From JAHFTW01 sp038046785 (GTDB lineage: Archaea; Thermoplasmatota; E2; JACPAO01; JAHFTW01), in the NCBI GenBank assembly GCA_038046785.1, contig JBBSVM010000004.1, positions 124,001-188,000 on the forward strand: a DNA stretch of 64,000 bases, written 5' to 3'. The translations under genes were made by a program, and so were the position numbers. The notes beneath the pieces are model-generated. The model did no database searches and had not been told where the DNA came from. It saw nothing but the letters and a program-made list of their open reading frames with translations. Below are positions 34,677-41,846 of this stretch, piece by piece. Positions within the stretch are counted from its first letter, which is position 1. Each line of letters begins with the position of its first letter.

Positions 34677-35661
34677 CCAACGCGCTCGCTTCGGGCGCGC
34701 CACGTTGCCGCTCGTCCTGCTGCTGGCCGCCTCCGTCGTCGCCGCCGTGGACCTGCGCCGCATCGAGAAGGACACCCTGGTCATCTACACCACACCCGCC
34801 CTCTCTGACCTGCTGGAGAACGCACTGCTACCCGCCTTCACGGCCGAGACCGGCATCCAGGTCATCCCGGTGTACGTTGCCGCCGCCTCCGAGTACCACC
34901 GCGTCAAGCTGGCAAGCGAGCGGCCCGAAGCGGACATCTTCCTGCACGCATCGCCGCTCTTCCTGGAGAAAGGCTACGCCGACGGTCTGTTCGACGCCGT
35001 TGCCGTGCCCGGCACCTCCGAGCGCGATGCGCAGTTCGCAAGCCGCGCCGTCGAGGGAGGCCACATCTGGCACGCCTTTGCTTGGAGCCCGCTCGTCGAG
35101 GTGCACAGCCCGAGTCGTGCAACACCGCCGGACCTTGCAGACCCCGCCCTGCGGCTTGGTCTCGCCCACCCGCGGCTCAGCAACAACGGCATCTACAACG
35201 CCGTGTTCTTCGAGAGTCTGAACCGCAGCGCTGGAATGGACGCCATCTCCCGCACCCTCGTGCAGCCAAGCAACGCCCGCGCCACCATCGCGGGTGTCGC
35301 CGAAGGGAGTTACGAGGCGACCTTGGGTTACGAAGCGGTGGTGCGCTTTTTCCAGGGGCGAGGCGCCGCCATCGCCTACGGCGTCCCGCTCCTTGACGGC
35401 GAGCAGGCGACGCTCCCCGTCCTCTTCTCGGCCGCCGTCGTGAAGAGCCACCCCCACGACGGTGCCGAGGCGCTGGTCCGGTTCCTGTTCGATGAACCGC
35501 AGCAAGCAAAGCTCGCCACCTACGGCTTCCGTTCCGTGCAGCGCGATGTGCCCCCGCCCGACGGCGCGCTCGACCTCGCCGGAGTGAAGATCATCGACTT
35601 CGATTGGTCCACCTGGGCCACGCTCGAGGCGGCGCTTCCCCGATACGAGGTGGGGTCCTGA
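34666..35661 (+). CDS. ABC importer substrate-binding protein
   Basis: A 331-residue periplasmic-type binding protein, type II fold. One hydrophobic segment at about 12-27 (TLPLVLLLAASVVAAV) acts as signal or anchor; unlike the other exported proteins here there is no lipobox. Then KDTLVIYTTPALSDLLENAL opens the mature domain, with KLASERPEADIFLHASP and SNNGIYNAVFFESLNR in the hinge. The closing KLATYGFRSV recalls ModA/WtpA ends. Start is TTG 34666, overlapping the ATPase gene by 11 nt. Ligand oxyanion cannot be decided. Confidence 0.82.
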   Translation: MVASQRARFGRATLPLVLLLAASVVAAVDLRRIEKDTLVIYTTPALSDLLENALLPAFTAETGIQVIPVYVAAASEYHRVKLASERPEADIFLHASPLFLEKGYADGLFDAVAVPGTSERDAQFASRAVEGGHIWHAFAWSPLVEVHSPSRATPPDLADPALRLGLAHPRLSNNGIYNAVFFESLNRSAGMDAISRTLVQPSNARATIAGVAEGSYEATLGYEAVVRFFQGRGAAIAYGVPLLDGEQATLPVLFSAAVVKSHPHDGAEALVRFLFDEPQQAKLATYGFRSVQRDVPPPDGALDLAGVKIIDFDWSTWATLEAALPRYEVGS

Positions 35662-36536
35662 TGGCGAACGGCTCGGGACCGGGCGCGTGGCAGAAATTCG
35701 GCGCCTTCGTCGGCAAGATGGGATGGACCGGCCTCACATGGGGTCTCTTCCTCTTCTTCATCCTCGGCCCGCTGCTGACCGTGGTCGCGTTCAGTTTCAC
35801 TCCCTCCGTGTTCCAAGGGGTCTCGCCCTCCACCCTGCACTGGTACAAGCGGCTCTTCACCGAGCCTCCCTTGCTCTATCCTCTCCTGCGCAGCCTGGAG
35901 GTGGCGGTCTTGGTCGTCCTGGTGCAGCTCGTGCTTGGCACCCTCGTGGCCTACGCCACGGTGCGGAAAAAGGTGTTCGGGGCGCGGCTCATGGATGCGA
36001 TGAGCAACCTCACCATCGCCCTCCCCAGCGTCGTCGTCGGCCTCGCGCTGCTCGCTTTCTACGGCCCGTTCGGTCCGGTCCACGCCGTCGCCGACACGCT
36101 GTTTTCCCACCCGCTCAATCTCACCTTCACGCTCTGGATTCTCGTCTTCGCGCACGTTCTCGAGACCTTCCCCTACATGGTGCGCACTGTCGGAGCGGTC
36201 CTCGAGCAGGTCCCGCCCAACCTCGAATCGGCGGCGCGCAGCCTCGGCGCCGGCCCCATCACAGTGTTCCGCACCGTGCTCCTGCCGCAGCTTCGCCACG
36301 CCATGCTCGCCGGCTCGGTGCTGGTGTTCAGCCGCAGCATCGCCGAATTCGGTGCCACCATCATCATCGTCTCCGCGGTCTTGCGCACGGCACCCATCAG
36401 CATCTACAGCCAGGCCGAGGCGGGCGCGCTCGAACTCGCTGCCGCCTACTCCGTGATTCTCATGCTGCTCTCGCTCTCCGTCTACTTGCTCATGCGGCGG
36501 ACCTTGCGACGCCTTGACCTCCGCCTCGCTCACTAA
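35661..36536 (+). CDS. ABC importer permease (molybdate/tungstate/sulfate type)
   Basis: A 291-residue membrane permease with about six helices. The EAA-loop SAARSLGAGPITVFRTVLLP docks the ATPase, and SRSIAEFGATIIIVSAV closely matches the EFGAT signature of ModB/CysT/WtpB permeases, the best indicator of an oxyanion substrate. ATG 35661 overlaps the binding-protein stop (TGATG). The three-gene set is complete. Molybdate or tungstate would supply pterin enzymes. Confidence 0.88.
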   Translation: MANGSGPGAWQKFGAFVGKMGWTGLTWGLFLFFILGPLLTVVAFSFTPSVFQGVSPSTLHWYKRLFTEPPLLYPLLRSLEVAVLVVLVQLVLGTLVAYATVRKKVFGARLMDAMSNLTIALPSVVVGLALLAFYGPFGPVHAVADTLFSHPLNLTFTLWILVFAHVLETFPYMVRTVGAVLEQVPPNLESAARSLGAGPITVFRTVLLPQLRHAMLAGSVLVFSRSIAEFGATIIIVSAVLRTAPISIYSQAEAGALELAAAYSVILMLLSLSVYLLMRRTLRRLDLRLAH

Positions 36537-36593
36537 CGGCCCCGCACCGTTCGGCCAGCGACAGTTTGAACGGCTCCCCGCCCATCGCCAGGC

Positions 36594-36974
36594 GTGTTTC
36601 CCTTCCATTCCCGCGCCGACTGGTACCGCAAAGGCTCGGTCGGCCACACCGTCGCCGTCGCCGACCAGGCCACGCTGCTCCTGAACGAAACCGACGCCGC
36701 CACGCTGCATGAACGGCGCGACGCCTACGCAACCTGGGCCAGAGTCCGCGCGGTGCTGTTCGGCCTGCTTCTGGTGGGGACGGTTGCCACGGCTGCCAGC
36801 GGCCTGGTCGCAGCACTCCGCTTGACGACTCTGGCCACTCCGCTTGCCGCCATCACGGCCAGCCTCGCCGGGCTGCTCAGCGTGGCCTTCGCACTGGTCA
36901 ACCGGCATGTCAACCGCTTGGAGGCCAACATCTGGGGCGTCCTCGCCCTCGCAGCGTTGCGCCGCAATCTCTGA
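36594..36974 (+). CDS. Small membrane protein of unknown function
   Basis: A 126-residue protein. After a soluble N-terminus (FHSRADWYRKGSVGHTVAVA, NETDAATLHERRDAYAT) come hydrophobic segments at about 50-75 (VRAVLFGLLLVGTVATAA) and 82-102 (PLAAITASLAGLLSVAFALV), then VNRHVNRLEANIWG. Not recognised. Start GTG 36594 is 29 nt past TTTGAA at 36565-36570, consistent with a leaderless transcript. Confidence 0.6.
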   Translation: MFPFHSRADWYRKGSVGHTVAVADQATLLLNETDAATLHERRDAYATWARVRAVLFGLLLVGTVATAASGLVAALRLTTLATPLAAITASLAGLLSVAFALVNRHVNRLEANIWGVLALAALRRNL

Positions 36975-37012
36975 CGGCAATCTTCAAGGGGAACCCCCAA
37001 GTCGGCGCGTCC

Positions 37013-37486
37013 ATGAGCACCCCCGCCGCCGGAAGCAAGCTTGCCGACTTCACCCTCAAGGTCGCGACGAAAGAAGGTGTTGCCGACTTCAAGCTCAGCG
37101 AGCACCTCGGCAAGGGCCCCATCGTCCTCGGCGTCTTCCCGCTCGCCTTCACCGGCGTCTGCACGAAGGAGATGTGCGACTTCCGCGACAACCTCGGCGC
37201 GCTCGCCTCCCTTCACGCCCAGGTCTTCGGGCTCAGCATCGACACCCCCTTCGCGAACAAGGCGTTCGCCGCCGAGCAGAACCTCCCCTTCGGCATCCTG
37301 AGCGACCCCAACCGCGAGTTCATCGGCAAGGTCTGGCCCATGATGCCCAACGCCGTCGGCGGCGTCGTCGGCGTCGCCAAGCGCGGCGCCATGATCATCA
37401 ACTCCGATGGCACCGTCAAGTGGGCCTCGGCCTCGGACGACGTCAAAACCTGGGTCGGCGTCGCCGAGATCCAGAAGCACCTCTAA
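37013..37486 (+). CDS. Peroxiredoxin (AhpC/TSA, AhpE/BCP-like)
   Basis: Reduces peroxides with an active-site cysteine. The 157-residue thioredoxin-fold protein has the peroxidatic Cys in PLAFTGVCTKEMCDFRDN (PxxxTxxC); a second Cys five residues on may be the resolving one. FGLSIDTPFANKAFA and PFGILSDPNREFIGK follow. Length fits the one-domain AhpE/BCP group. Start ATG 37013. Cytosolic oxidative-stress defence, consistent with a respiratory complex I in the same genome region. Confidence 0.92.
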   Translation: MSTPAAGSKLADFTLKVATKEGVADFKLSEHLGKGPIVLGVFPLAFTGVCTKEMCDFRDNLGALASLHAQVFGLSIDTPFANKAFAAEQNLPFGILSDPNREFIGKVWPMMPNAVGGVVGVAKRGAMIINSDGTVKWASASDDVKTWVGVAEIQKHL

Positions 37487-37528
37487 GCCGAGCCAACGCG
37501 CCAACGAGGCGCAAGCGCGGCGTTCGAG

Positions 37529-37681
37529 CTACAAGTTCGCCTTGAGCCCGGCCGCCGCCAATTCCTTCAAGCTGCGGTGGGCATTTTCGGGCAAAAGCGG
37601 ACAGAGGACGCAGGGCGGTTCCGATTGGCAGCAGGCGAGGCGGCGCATATGCGGAGCGTCGGGCGCGGCGGGAATCGTCAC
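37529..37681 (-). CDS. Tiny cysteine-rich protein coupled to the Lrp gene
   Basis: A 50-residue gene. It starts at GTG 37681, overlapping the TGA of the Lrp-family gene as GTGA, the same coupling used elsewhere in the window. The product reads TIPAAPDAPHMRRLACC, then QSEPPCVLCPLLPENAHRSL, ending in a short helix. CC-x5-C-x2-C spacing (LACCQSEPPCVLCP) suggests a bound zinc or Fe-S ion. No family recognised. Either a small regulator partner of the Lrp protein or a stand-alone metal-binding peptide. Confidence 0.5.
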   Translation of the reverse strand: MTIPAAPDAPHMRRLACCQSEPPCVLCPLLPENAHRSLKELAAAGLKANL

Positions 37682-38091
37682 AATTCCTTGAGGATGAGCC
37701 GGCTGCGCGTCGCCTGCGTGCCAGGGATGGAGCGAATCTTGTCGATGATGACGTTGAGGTCGCCGGTCGTCGGGCAGTCGGCGACGACGAGGATGTCCTG
37801 GTCGCCAGTCACTTCCCAGACCGTCTCGACGCCGTCCCAATCGCGGATGCGTTTGGCGATGTCGGCGGTGTGGACATTCGCCTCCACGGTGACCTCGACG
37901 AGCGCCTTGACGTGCGAGCCGGCGGTGCGGATGGTGAACTGACGGATGGTGCCCTCTTCGACGAGGCGCTTCACGCGGCTGCGGATGGTCCCCTCCGAGG
38001 TGCCGACGGCCGCCGCCATTTCCGTGTAGGATTCGCGCCCCGAGGTGCGAAGGATGCGAATGATGTGGCGGTCCACCTCGTCCAGACTCAC
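37678..38091 (-). CDS. Lrp/AsnC-family transcriptional regulator
   Basis: A 137-residue regulator. Winged HTH at about 1-58 (VDRHIIRILRTSGRESYTEM, GTIRSRVKRLVEEGTIRQF) and RAM domain at about 62-137 (VEVTVEANVHTADIAKRIRD, VWEVTGDQDILVVAD). The HTH recognition helix TSEGTIRSRVKRL is typical. GTG 38091 is 28 nt past AAAATAC at 38113-38119. It is divergent from glmM with a family 1 element between, and overlaps the tiny cysteine-rich gene. Paralogue of the regulator at 23599. Confidence 0.9.
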   Translation of the reverse strand: MSLDEVDRHIIRILRTSGRESYTEMAAAVGTSEGTIRSRVKRLVEEGTIRQFTIRTAGSHVKALVEVTVEANVHTADIAKRIRDWDGVETVWEVTGDQDILVVADCPTTGDLNVIIDKIRSIPGTQATRSRLILKEL

Positions 38092-38140
38092 AATGTCGGC
38101 GACTTTCGTTGTGTATTTTGCTGTTTCCGTAGCTCGACGG

Positions 38141-38221
38141 CTGAACCACAGATAACGCCGATGTCACAGATGGGGGAGACGTGGGAGGCGTATCGGTGGC
38201 ATCTGTGCCATCTGTGGTTGG
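38141..38221. repeat. Family 1 palindromic element (CACAGAT type)
   Basis: Left ACCACAGATAACGCCGATGT then CACAGATGG; right CATCTGTGCCATCTGTGGTT, with a long GGGAGACGTGGGAGGCGTAT centre. The only copy between divergent genes, where it separates two promoters. Confidence 0.75.
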
Positions 38222-38276
38222 AGCCGGGCGTCGGCGGAGCCACCCTGTTTTTCTGCGGTGCTCCGCTCACCCGTTC

Positions 38277-39659
38277 GTGGGCAAACTGTTCGGAACCAAC
38301 GGCGTGCGCGGCGAGGTCGGGACCGGCATGACGGCGGAGCTGGCGCTGCGGCTCGGCCTTGCGGTCGGCTCCTGGCTCAAGGTGGGCGACCGCGTCGCCG
38401 TCGGCCGCGACGCGCGCGATTCCGGCCCGCACCTCCAGGCCGCGTTCCAGGCGGGCCTCAACGCCACCGGCGTCCACTCCGTGGACATCGGCATCCTCGC
38501 AAGCCCAGGCATTCAACTCTACGTCCGCGACAAGAAATTTGCCGCCGGGGGCATCGTCACGGCGAGCCACAACCCCGCCATCTACAACGGCATCAAGCTG
38601 GTCGCCCCGGACGGCACCGAGACCTCGCAGGACGAGGAGGCTGCCGTCGAGGCAATCTTGGAATCCGGCGCGTTCCGTCTCGCCAGCTGGGACGGCATCG
38701 GCACGCACAGCTCCGATGCGACCGCGGCCGACCATTATCTCAATGCAGTCCTCAAGCAAGTGGACGTGAAGGCGATTCGCAACGCCCGCCTCAAAGTGGT
38801 CCTCGACCCGGGCGGAGGGGCGGGCTGCGTCACCGCGCCGCGGCTCATGGCAACGCTTGGCGTCCAGGTCGTACCGGTCTCCTGCACGCTCGACGGCGCC
38901 TTCAAGGACCGCCCGAGCGAGCCGAACCAGGAGAACGCCAAACGCGCCATCGCTGCGTTGAAGGCGAGCCGGGCGCACCTTGGCATCCTGCAGGACGGCG
39001 ACGCCGACCGCGCCATCTTCGTGGACGAGAAGGGGCAGTATGTTTGGGGCGACTCAAGCCTCGCTCTTGCCATCCTGCACGAACTGCCGCGCTACCGCGA
39101 CGGCGGCCGCGTCCCGGTCGTCTGCACGGCGGTCTCCTCCAGTTCCTGCGTCGCCGACGCCGTGCGCACCGCAGGCGGTCGTCTCGAATGGACCGTCGTC
39201 GGCTCCCCGGTCGTGGCGCGCGAGATGATTCGCCACAAAGCAGTCTTTGGCGGCGAGGACAACGGCGGCCTCATGTTCACGCGCCACCAGGTGTGCCGCG
39301 ACGGTCTCATGGCGATGGCGTTCATGCTGGAACTCCTCGCCAAGACGGGCAAGCCCTTCTCCGAACTGGTCGCCGAGGTCCCGCGCTACCATCTCGTCAA
39401 GGACAAACTGAAGGTCGCCGAGGGGCGCAAGCAGGCCATCTTGGCGGAATTGAAGAGCGCGGTCGCGAAGGAGGCGGGCGTGCAGTCTGTCGATGGGCGC
39501 GACGGCGTGAAAATCTACCTCGCCGATGGTTGGGTCCTCATCCGCCCAAGCGGCACGGAGCCCATCTACCGCATCCAAGCGGAAGCATCGACCGAAGCTG
39601 CGGCGCAGGCGCTGGTGGCTCGCTTCAAGCCGATGCTGGAACGCCTAACCAAAACGTGA
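38277..39659 (+). CDS. glmM: Phosphoglucosamine/phosphohexose mutase
   Basis: Interconverts hexose 6- and 1-phosphates, probably glucosamine, for nucleotide-sugar synthesis. The 460-residue protein starts MGKLFGTNGVRGEV; catalytic phosphoserine lies in TASHNPAIYNGIK, metal-binding DGDADR in LQDGDADRAIF, sugar-binding GGEDNGG and phosphate-binding RPSGTEPIYRI. Start is GTG 38277, 29 nt past TTTTTC at 38248, so likely leaderless. Its 3-prime end overlaps the convergent M28 gene by 35 nt. Confidence 0.92.
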   Translation: MGKLFGTNGVRGEVGTGMTAELALRLGLAVGSWLKVGDRVAVGRDARDSGPHLQAAFQAGLNATGVHSVDIGILASPGIQLYVRDKKFAAGGIVTASHNPAIYNGIKLVAPDGTETSQDEEAAVEAILESGAFRLASWDGIGTHSSDATAADHYLNAVLKQVDVKAIRNARLKVVLDPGGGAGCVTAPRLMATLGVQVVPVSCTLDGAFKDRPSEPNQENAKRAIAALKASRAHLGILQDGDADRAIFVDEKGQYVWGDSSLALAILHELPRYRDGGRVPVVCTAVSSSSCVADAVRTAGGRLEWTVVGSPVVAREMIRHKAVFGGEDNGGLMFTRHQVCRDGLMAMAFMLELLAKTGKPFSELVAEVPRYHLVKDKLKVAEGRKQAILAELKSAVAKEAGVQSVDGRDGVKIYLADGWVLIRPSGTEPIYRIQAEASTEAAAQALVARFKPMLERLTKT

Positions 39660-40671
39660 AGGCGGGGTCACCGAGCGTGCGGACGAGGACCTCCCCGACG
39701 CGGCCAAGCATGGCGGCGTCGAGTTTGTCCACGGTGTCGCCCGCCGTGTTCCACTGCGGCGGGAAGACAGTGTCGCGGCCGGCGTCGATGATGTCCACGC
39801 TCGGGATGCCTTCGTTCGCGAAGGCAACGTGGTCGTCCACGATGGTTTGGCTCCGGTTCAGGAAATGCTGCGCCCCGCCCGGTGCGGCTTGGCCGTGGCT
39901 CCAGAGGATGCGTACCAGCTCCGGCGCCGAGGCGACGCTGCGCGACTCCTTGGGGAAGCGGGCGCCGGGGTCGCCCACCATGTCCAAGAGCACGAACGCG
40001 GCGACCGGTTCGGGGCGGTTCTGCGCGAAGTGCAGGCTCCCGGCCAGCGGGTGGCAAGAATAGAACCCGTCTTCGCCATCGAGGAAAAGGATGCCAAGGT
40101 CGAACGGCAAGGCAACGCCGTCGAGGTGGCGCATCAGTTGGAGAAGGACGCCGACGCCGGAGGCGCCATCGTTGGCGCCCGGGTCCGGCCTGTTGCGTTT
40201 GGCGGGGTCGGGGTCGTTGTCGCTGCGAAGTTGCGAGTCCCAGTGCGCACCGAGAAGCACCAAGGGTGCCGCAGAATCGGCAGAACGTCGGATTGCAAGG
40301 AGGTTCGCGAACGGCAGGTTCGGCAGTCGGGCCTCATCCTCGGCGCGACAGTACGGCGAGCCGGGCCCGTACGCGGCCACGGCGCTGCGGTCGAGGTTCA
40401 GATAATCCGCGCCAGTCAGGTTGTGCCAGCTGCGCGACCAGCCCGGGATGCCCGTCGCATCCCAGAGCACTTTGGCCCCTTCGGTTTGTCCTGCGGTTCC
40501 GGGGATGCGGTAGCGCGGCGTCCCGTCCGCGTTCAGAGCGAACTGCTCCACCCAGTCGAGCGCCGCCTCGCCGTCGAACGGCGTCGCCGTCGTCGGTGCC
40601 GCGCCAAAGCAGCCGGCGAGGCCGCTGCTTACAACCAGGAGGGCAGCGAGGAGGGCGATGCGCACAGCCAT
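39625..40671 (-). CDS. M28-family peptidase/glutaminyl cyclase-like lipoprotein
   Basis: A 348-residue predicted surface lipoprotein with lipobox LAGC, Cys21. The M28 zinc-enzyme fold is clear: GAHWDSQ, DPGANDGASGVGVLLQL, FLDGEDGFYS, LLDMVGDPGARF, and a final DTVFPPQWNTAGDTVDKLD. In active members the last motif is WHTxxD, with His as a zinc ligand. Here the codon is AAC (Asn), one base from CAC. The enzyme may be inactive, binuclear-altered or use another residue. Start ATG 40671. It shares a short promoter region with FEN1. Confidence 0.85.
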   Translation of the reverse strand: MAVRIALLAALLVVSSGLAGCFGAAPTTATPFDGEAALDWVEQFALNADGTPRYRIPGTAGQTEGAKVLWDATGIPGWSRSWHNLTGADYLNLDRSAVAAYGPGSPYCRAEDEARLPNLPFANLLAIRRSADSAAPLVLLGAHWDSQLRSDNDPDPAKRNRPDPGANDGASGVGVLLQLMRHLDGVALPFDLGILFLDGEDGFYSCHPLAGSLHFAQNRPEPVAAFVLLDMVGDPGARFPKESRSVASAPELVRILWSHGQAAPGGAQHFLNRSQTIVDDHVAFANEGIPSVDIIDAGRDTVFPPQWNTAGDTVDKLDAAMLGRVGEVLVRTLGDPAFTFWLGVPASA

Positions 40672-40694
40672 CCATTCCGGGCAGCCATTAGGAG

Positions 40695-40703
40695 GTTTCT
40701 TCA
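40695..40703. promoter_or_regulatory. Candidate bidirectional promoter, M28 protein / FEN1
   Basis: GTTTCTTCA lies midway between ATG 40671 (minus) and GTG 40727 (plus), about 25-31 nt from each. Weak match to a TATA consensus. Confidence 0.35.
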
Positions 40704-40726
40704 CGCCGTTTCCCCGTGCGCGTCGC

Positions 40727-41833
40727 GTGGGAATCGATCTCGGCGACGTCGTCGTGAAGCGGCCGACCACCCTCGCGGCGTTTGCGGGAAAACGCGTTGC
40801 CATCGACGCTTGGAACATCCTCTACCAGTTTCTCTCCAGCATTCGTCAACCGGATGGAACGCCGCTCATGGATGCACAAGGGCGGGTCACCAGCCACCTC
40901 TCGGGGCTTCTCCAGCGCACTGCCAACCTGGTCGAGGCGGGCATCAAGCCGGTCTTCGTCTTCGACGGCGAGCCCCACCCGCTCAAACGCGAGACGTTGG
41001 CGCTGCGCTCGGAGCGCAAGCAGAAGGCCGCGGGCGATCTCGCCGACGCGACCTCAGAACGTGACGCGGCGCGCGAGGCGGGCGACCAGGAGGCGGAGGG
41101 GGCAGCCGAGGAGCGCATGCGCACGAAGGCGCAGCAGACCAGCCGGATCACGGTGCCAATGGTCGAGGAGGCGCAACAGCTCTTGCGTGGCCTCGGTGTT
41201 CCCGTCGTCCAGGCGCCCGGCGAGGGCGAGGCGCAAGCTTCCTGGATGGCGGCGGCAGGGCACGTGGATGCAGCAGTGTCGCAGGACTTCGACGCCCTGC
41301 TGTTTGGCACGCCGCTCTTGGTGCGTCACCTCGCCGCCGGCGGCCGCCGCAAGATGCCGGGCAAGCAGGTCTGGGTCGATGTGGAGCCGGAGGAGATTCC
41401 GCTCGCCGCATCGCTTGCTCAACTCAACTTGACGCGCGAACAGTTGGTCGATTGCGCGCTCCTCGTCGGGACCGATTTCCATCCCGGTGTCAAGGGCATC
41501 GGCGCCAAGAAAGCGGTCGCTCTCATCCAGAAAAACGGGAGCCTGGAGACCATTCTCGACCGCTTGGCCGCGAATCCGTCGTCGGCCGACTCTGCCGTGG
41601 AGCGTGCCATCGTCGAACAGCATGAGGCGCTCGCCGACCGCGACGCGGTGCGCCAGATTTTCCTCGCCTCGCCGCACAGCGAACCGGGCGACCTGGCGCT
41701 GCGCAGCCCCGACGAGGCGGCGGTGCGCGACCTGATGGTGCGCGAGCACGGCTTCTCGCCCGAGCGGGTCGGCCAGGCCATCGCCAAGTTTGGCGCGGCG
41801 CGCGGAAAGCGTGCGCAGACGACGCTGTTCTGA
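40727..41833 (+). CDS. fen: Flap endonuclease 1
   Basis: Removes 5-prime flaps during Okazaki fragment maturation and repair. The 368-residue protein starts VGIDLGDVV, the FEN1 N-terminus (normally MGVDLGDL). Metal-binding acidic motifs are FVFDGEPHPLK, VQAPGEGEAQASWM and VSQDFDALLFG; LVGTDFHPGVKGIGAKKA is the helix-hairpin-helix. The C-terminal KRAQTTLF is a PCNA-interacting box. The frame extends upstream but GTG 40727 restores the catalytic N-terminus, whose free amino end is needed. Confidence 0.96.
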   Translation: MGIDLGDVVVKRPTTLAAFAGKRVAIDAWNILYQFLSSIRQPDGTPLMDAQGRVTSHLSGLLQRTANLVEAGIKPVFVFDGEPHPLKRETLALRSERKQKAAGDLADATSERDAAREAGDQEAEGAAEERMRTKAQQTSRITVPMVEEAQQLLRGLGVPVVQAPGEGEAQASWMAAAGHVDAAVSQDFDALLFGTPLLVRHLAAGGRRKMPGKQVWVDVEPEEIPLAASLAQLNLTREQLVDCALLVGTDFHPGVKGIGAKKAVALIQKNGSLETILDRLAANPSSADSAVERAIVEQHEALADRDAVRQIFLASPHSEPGDLALRSPDEAAVRDLMVREHGFSPERVGQAIAKFGAARGKRAQTTLF

Positions 41834-41846
41834 ACGACGAGTTGAC

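Noticed and set aside
15399..38221. CRISPR array
   Set aside because: The CGCAGAT steps repeat at short intervals but are palindromic, only 60-110 bp long, scattered, and have no constant repeat with unique spacers; no cas genes are present.
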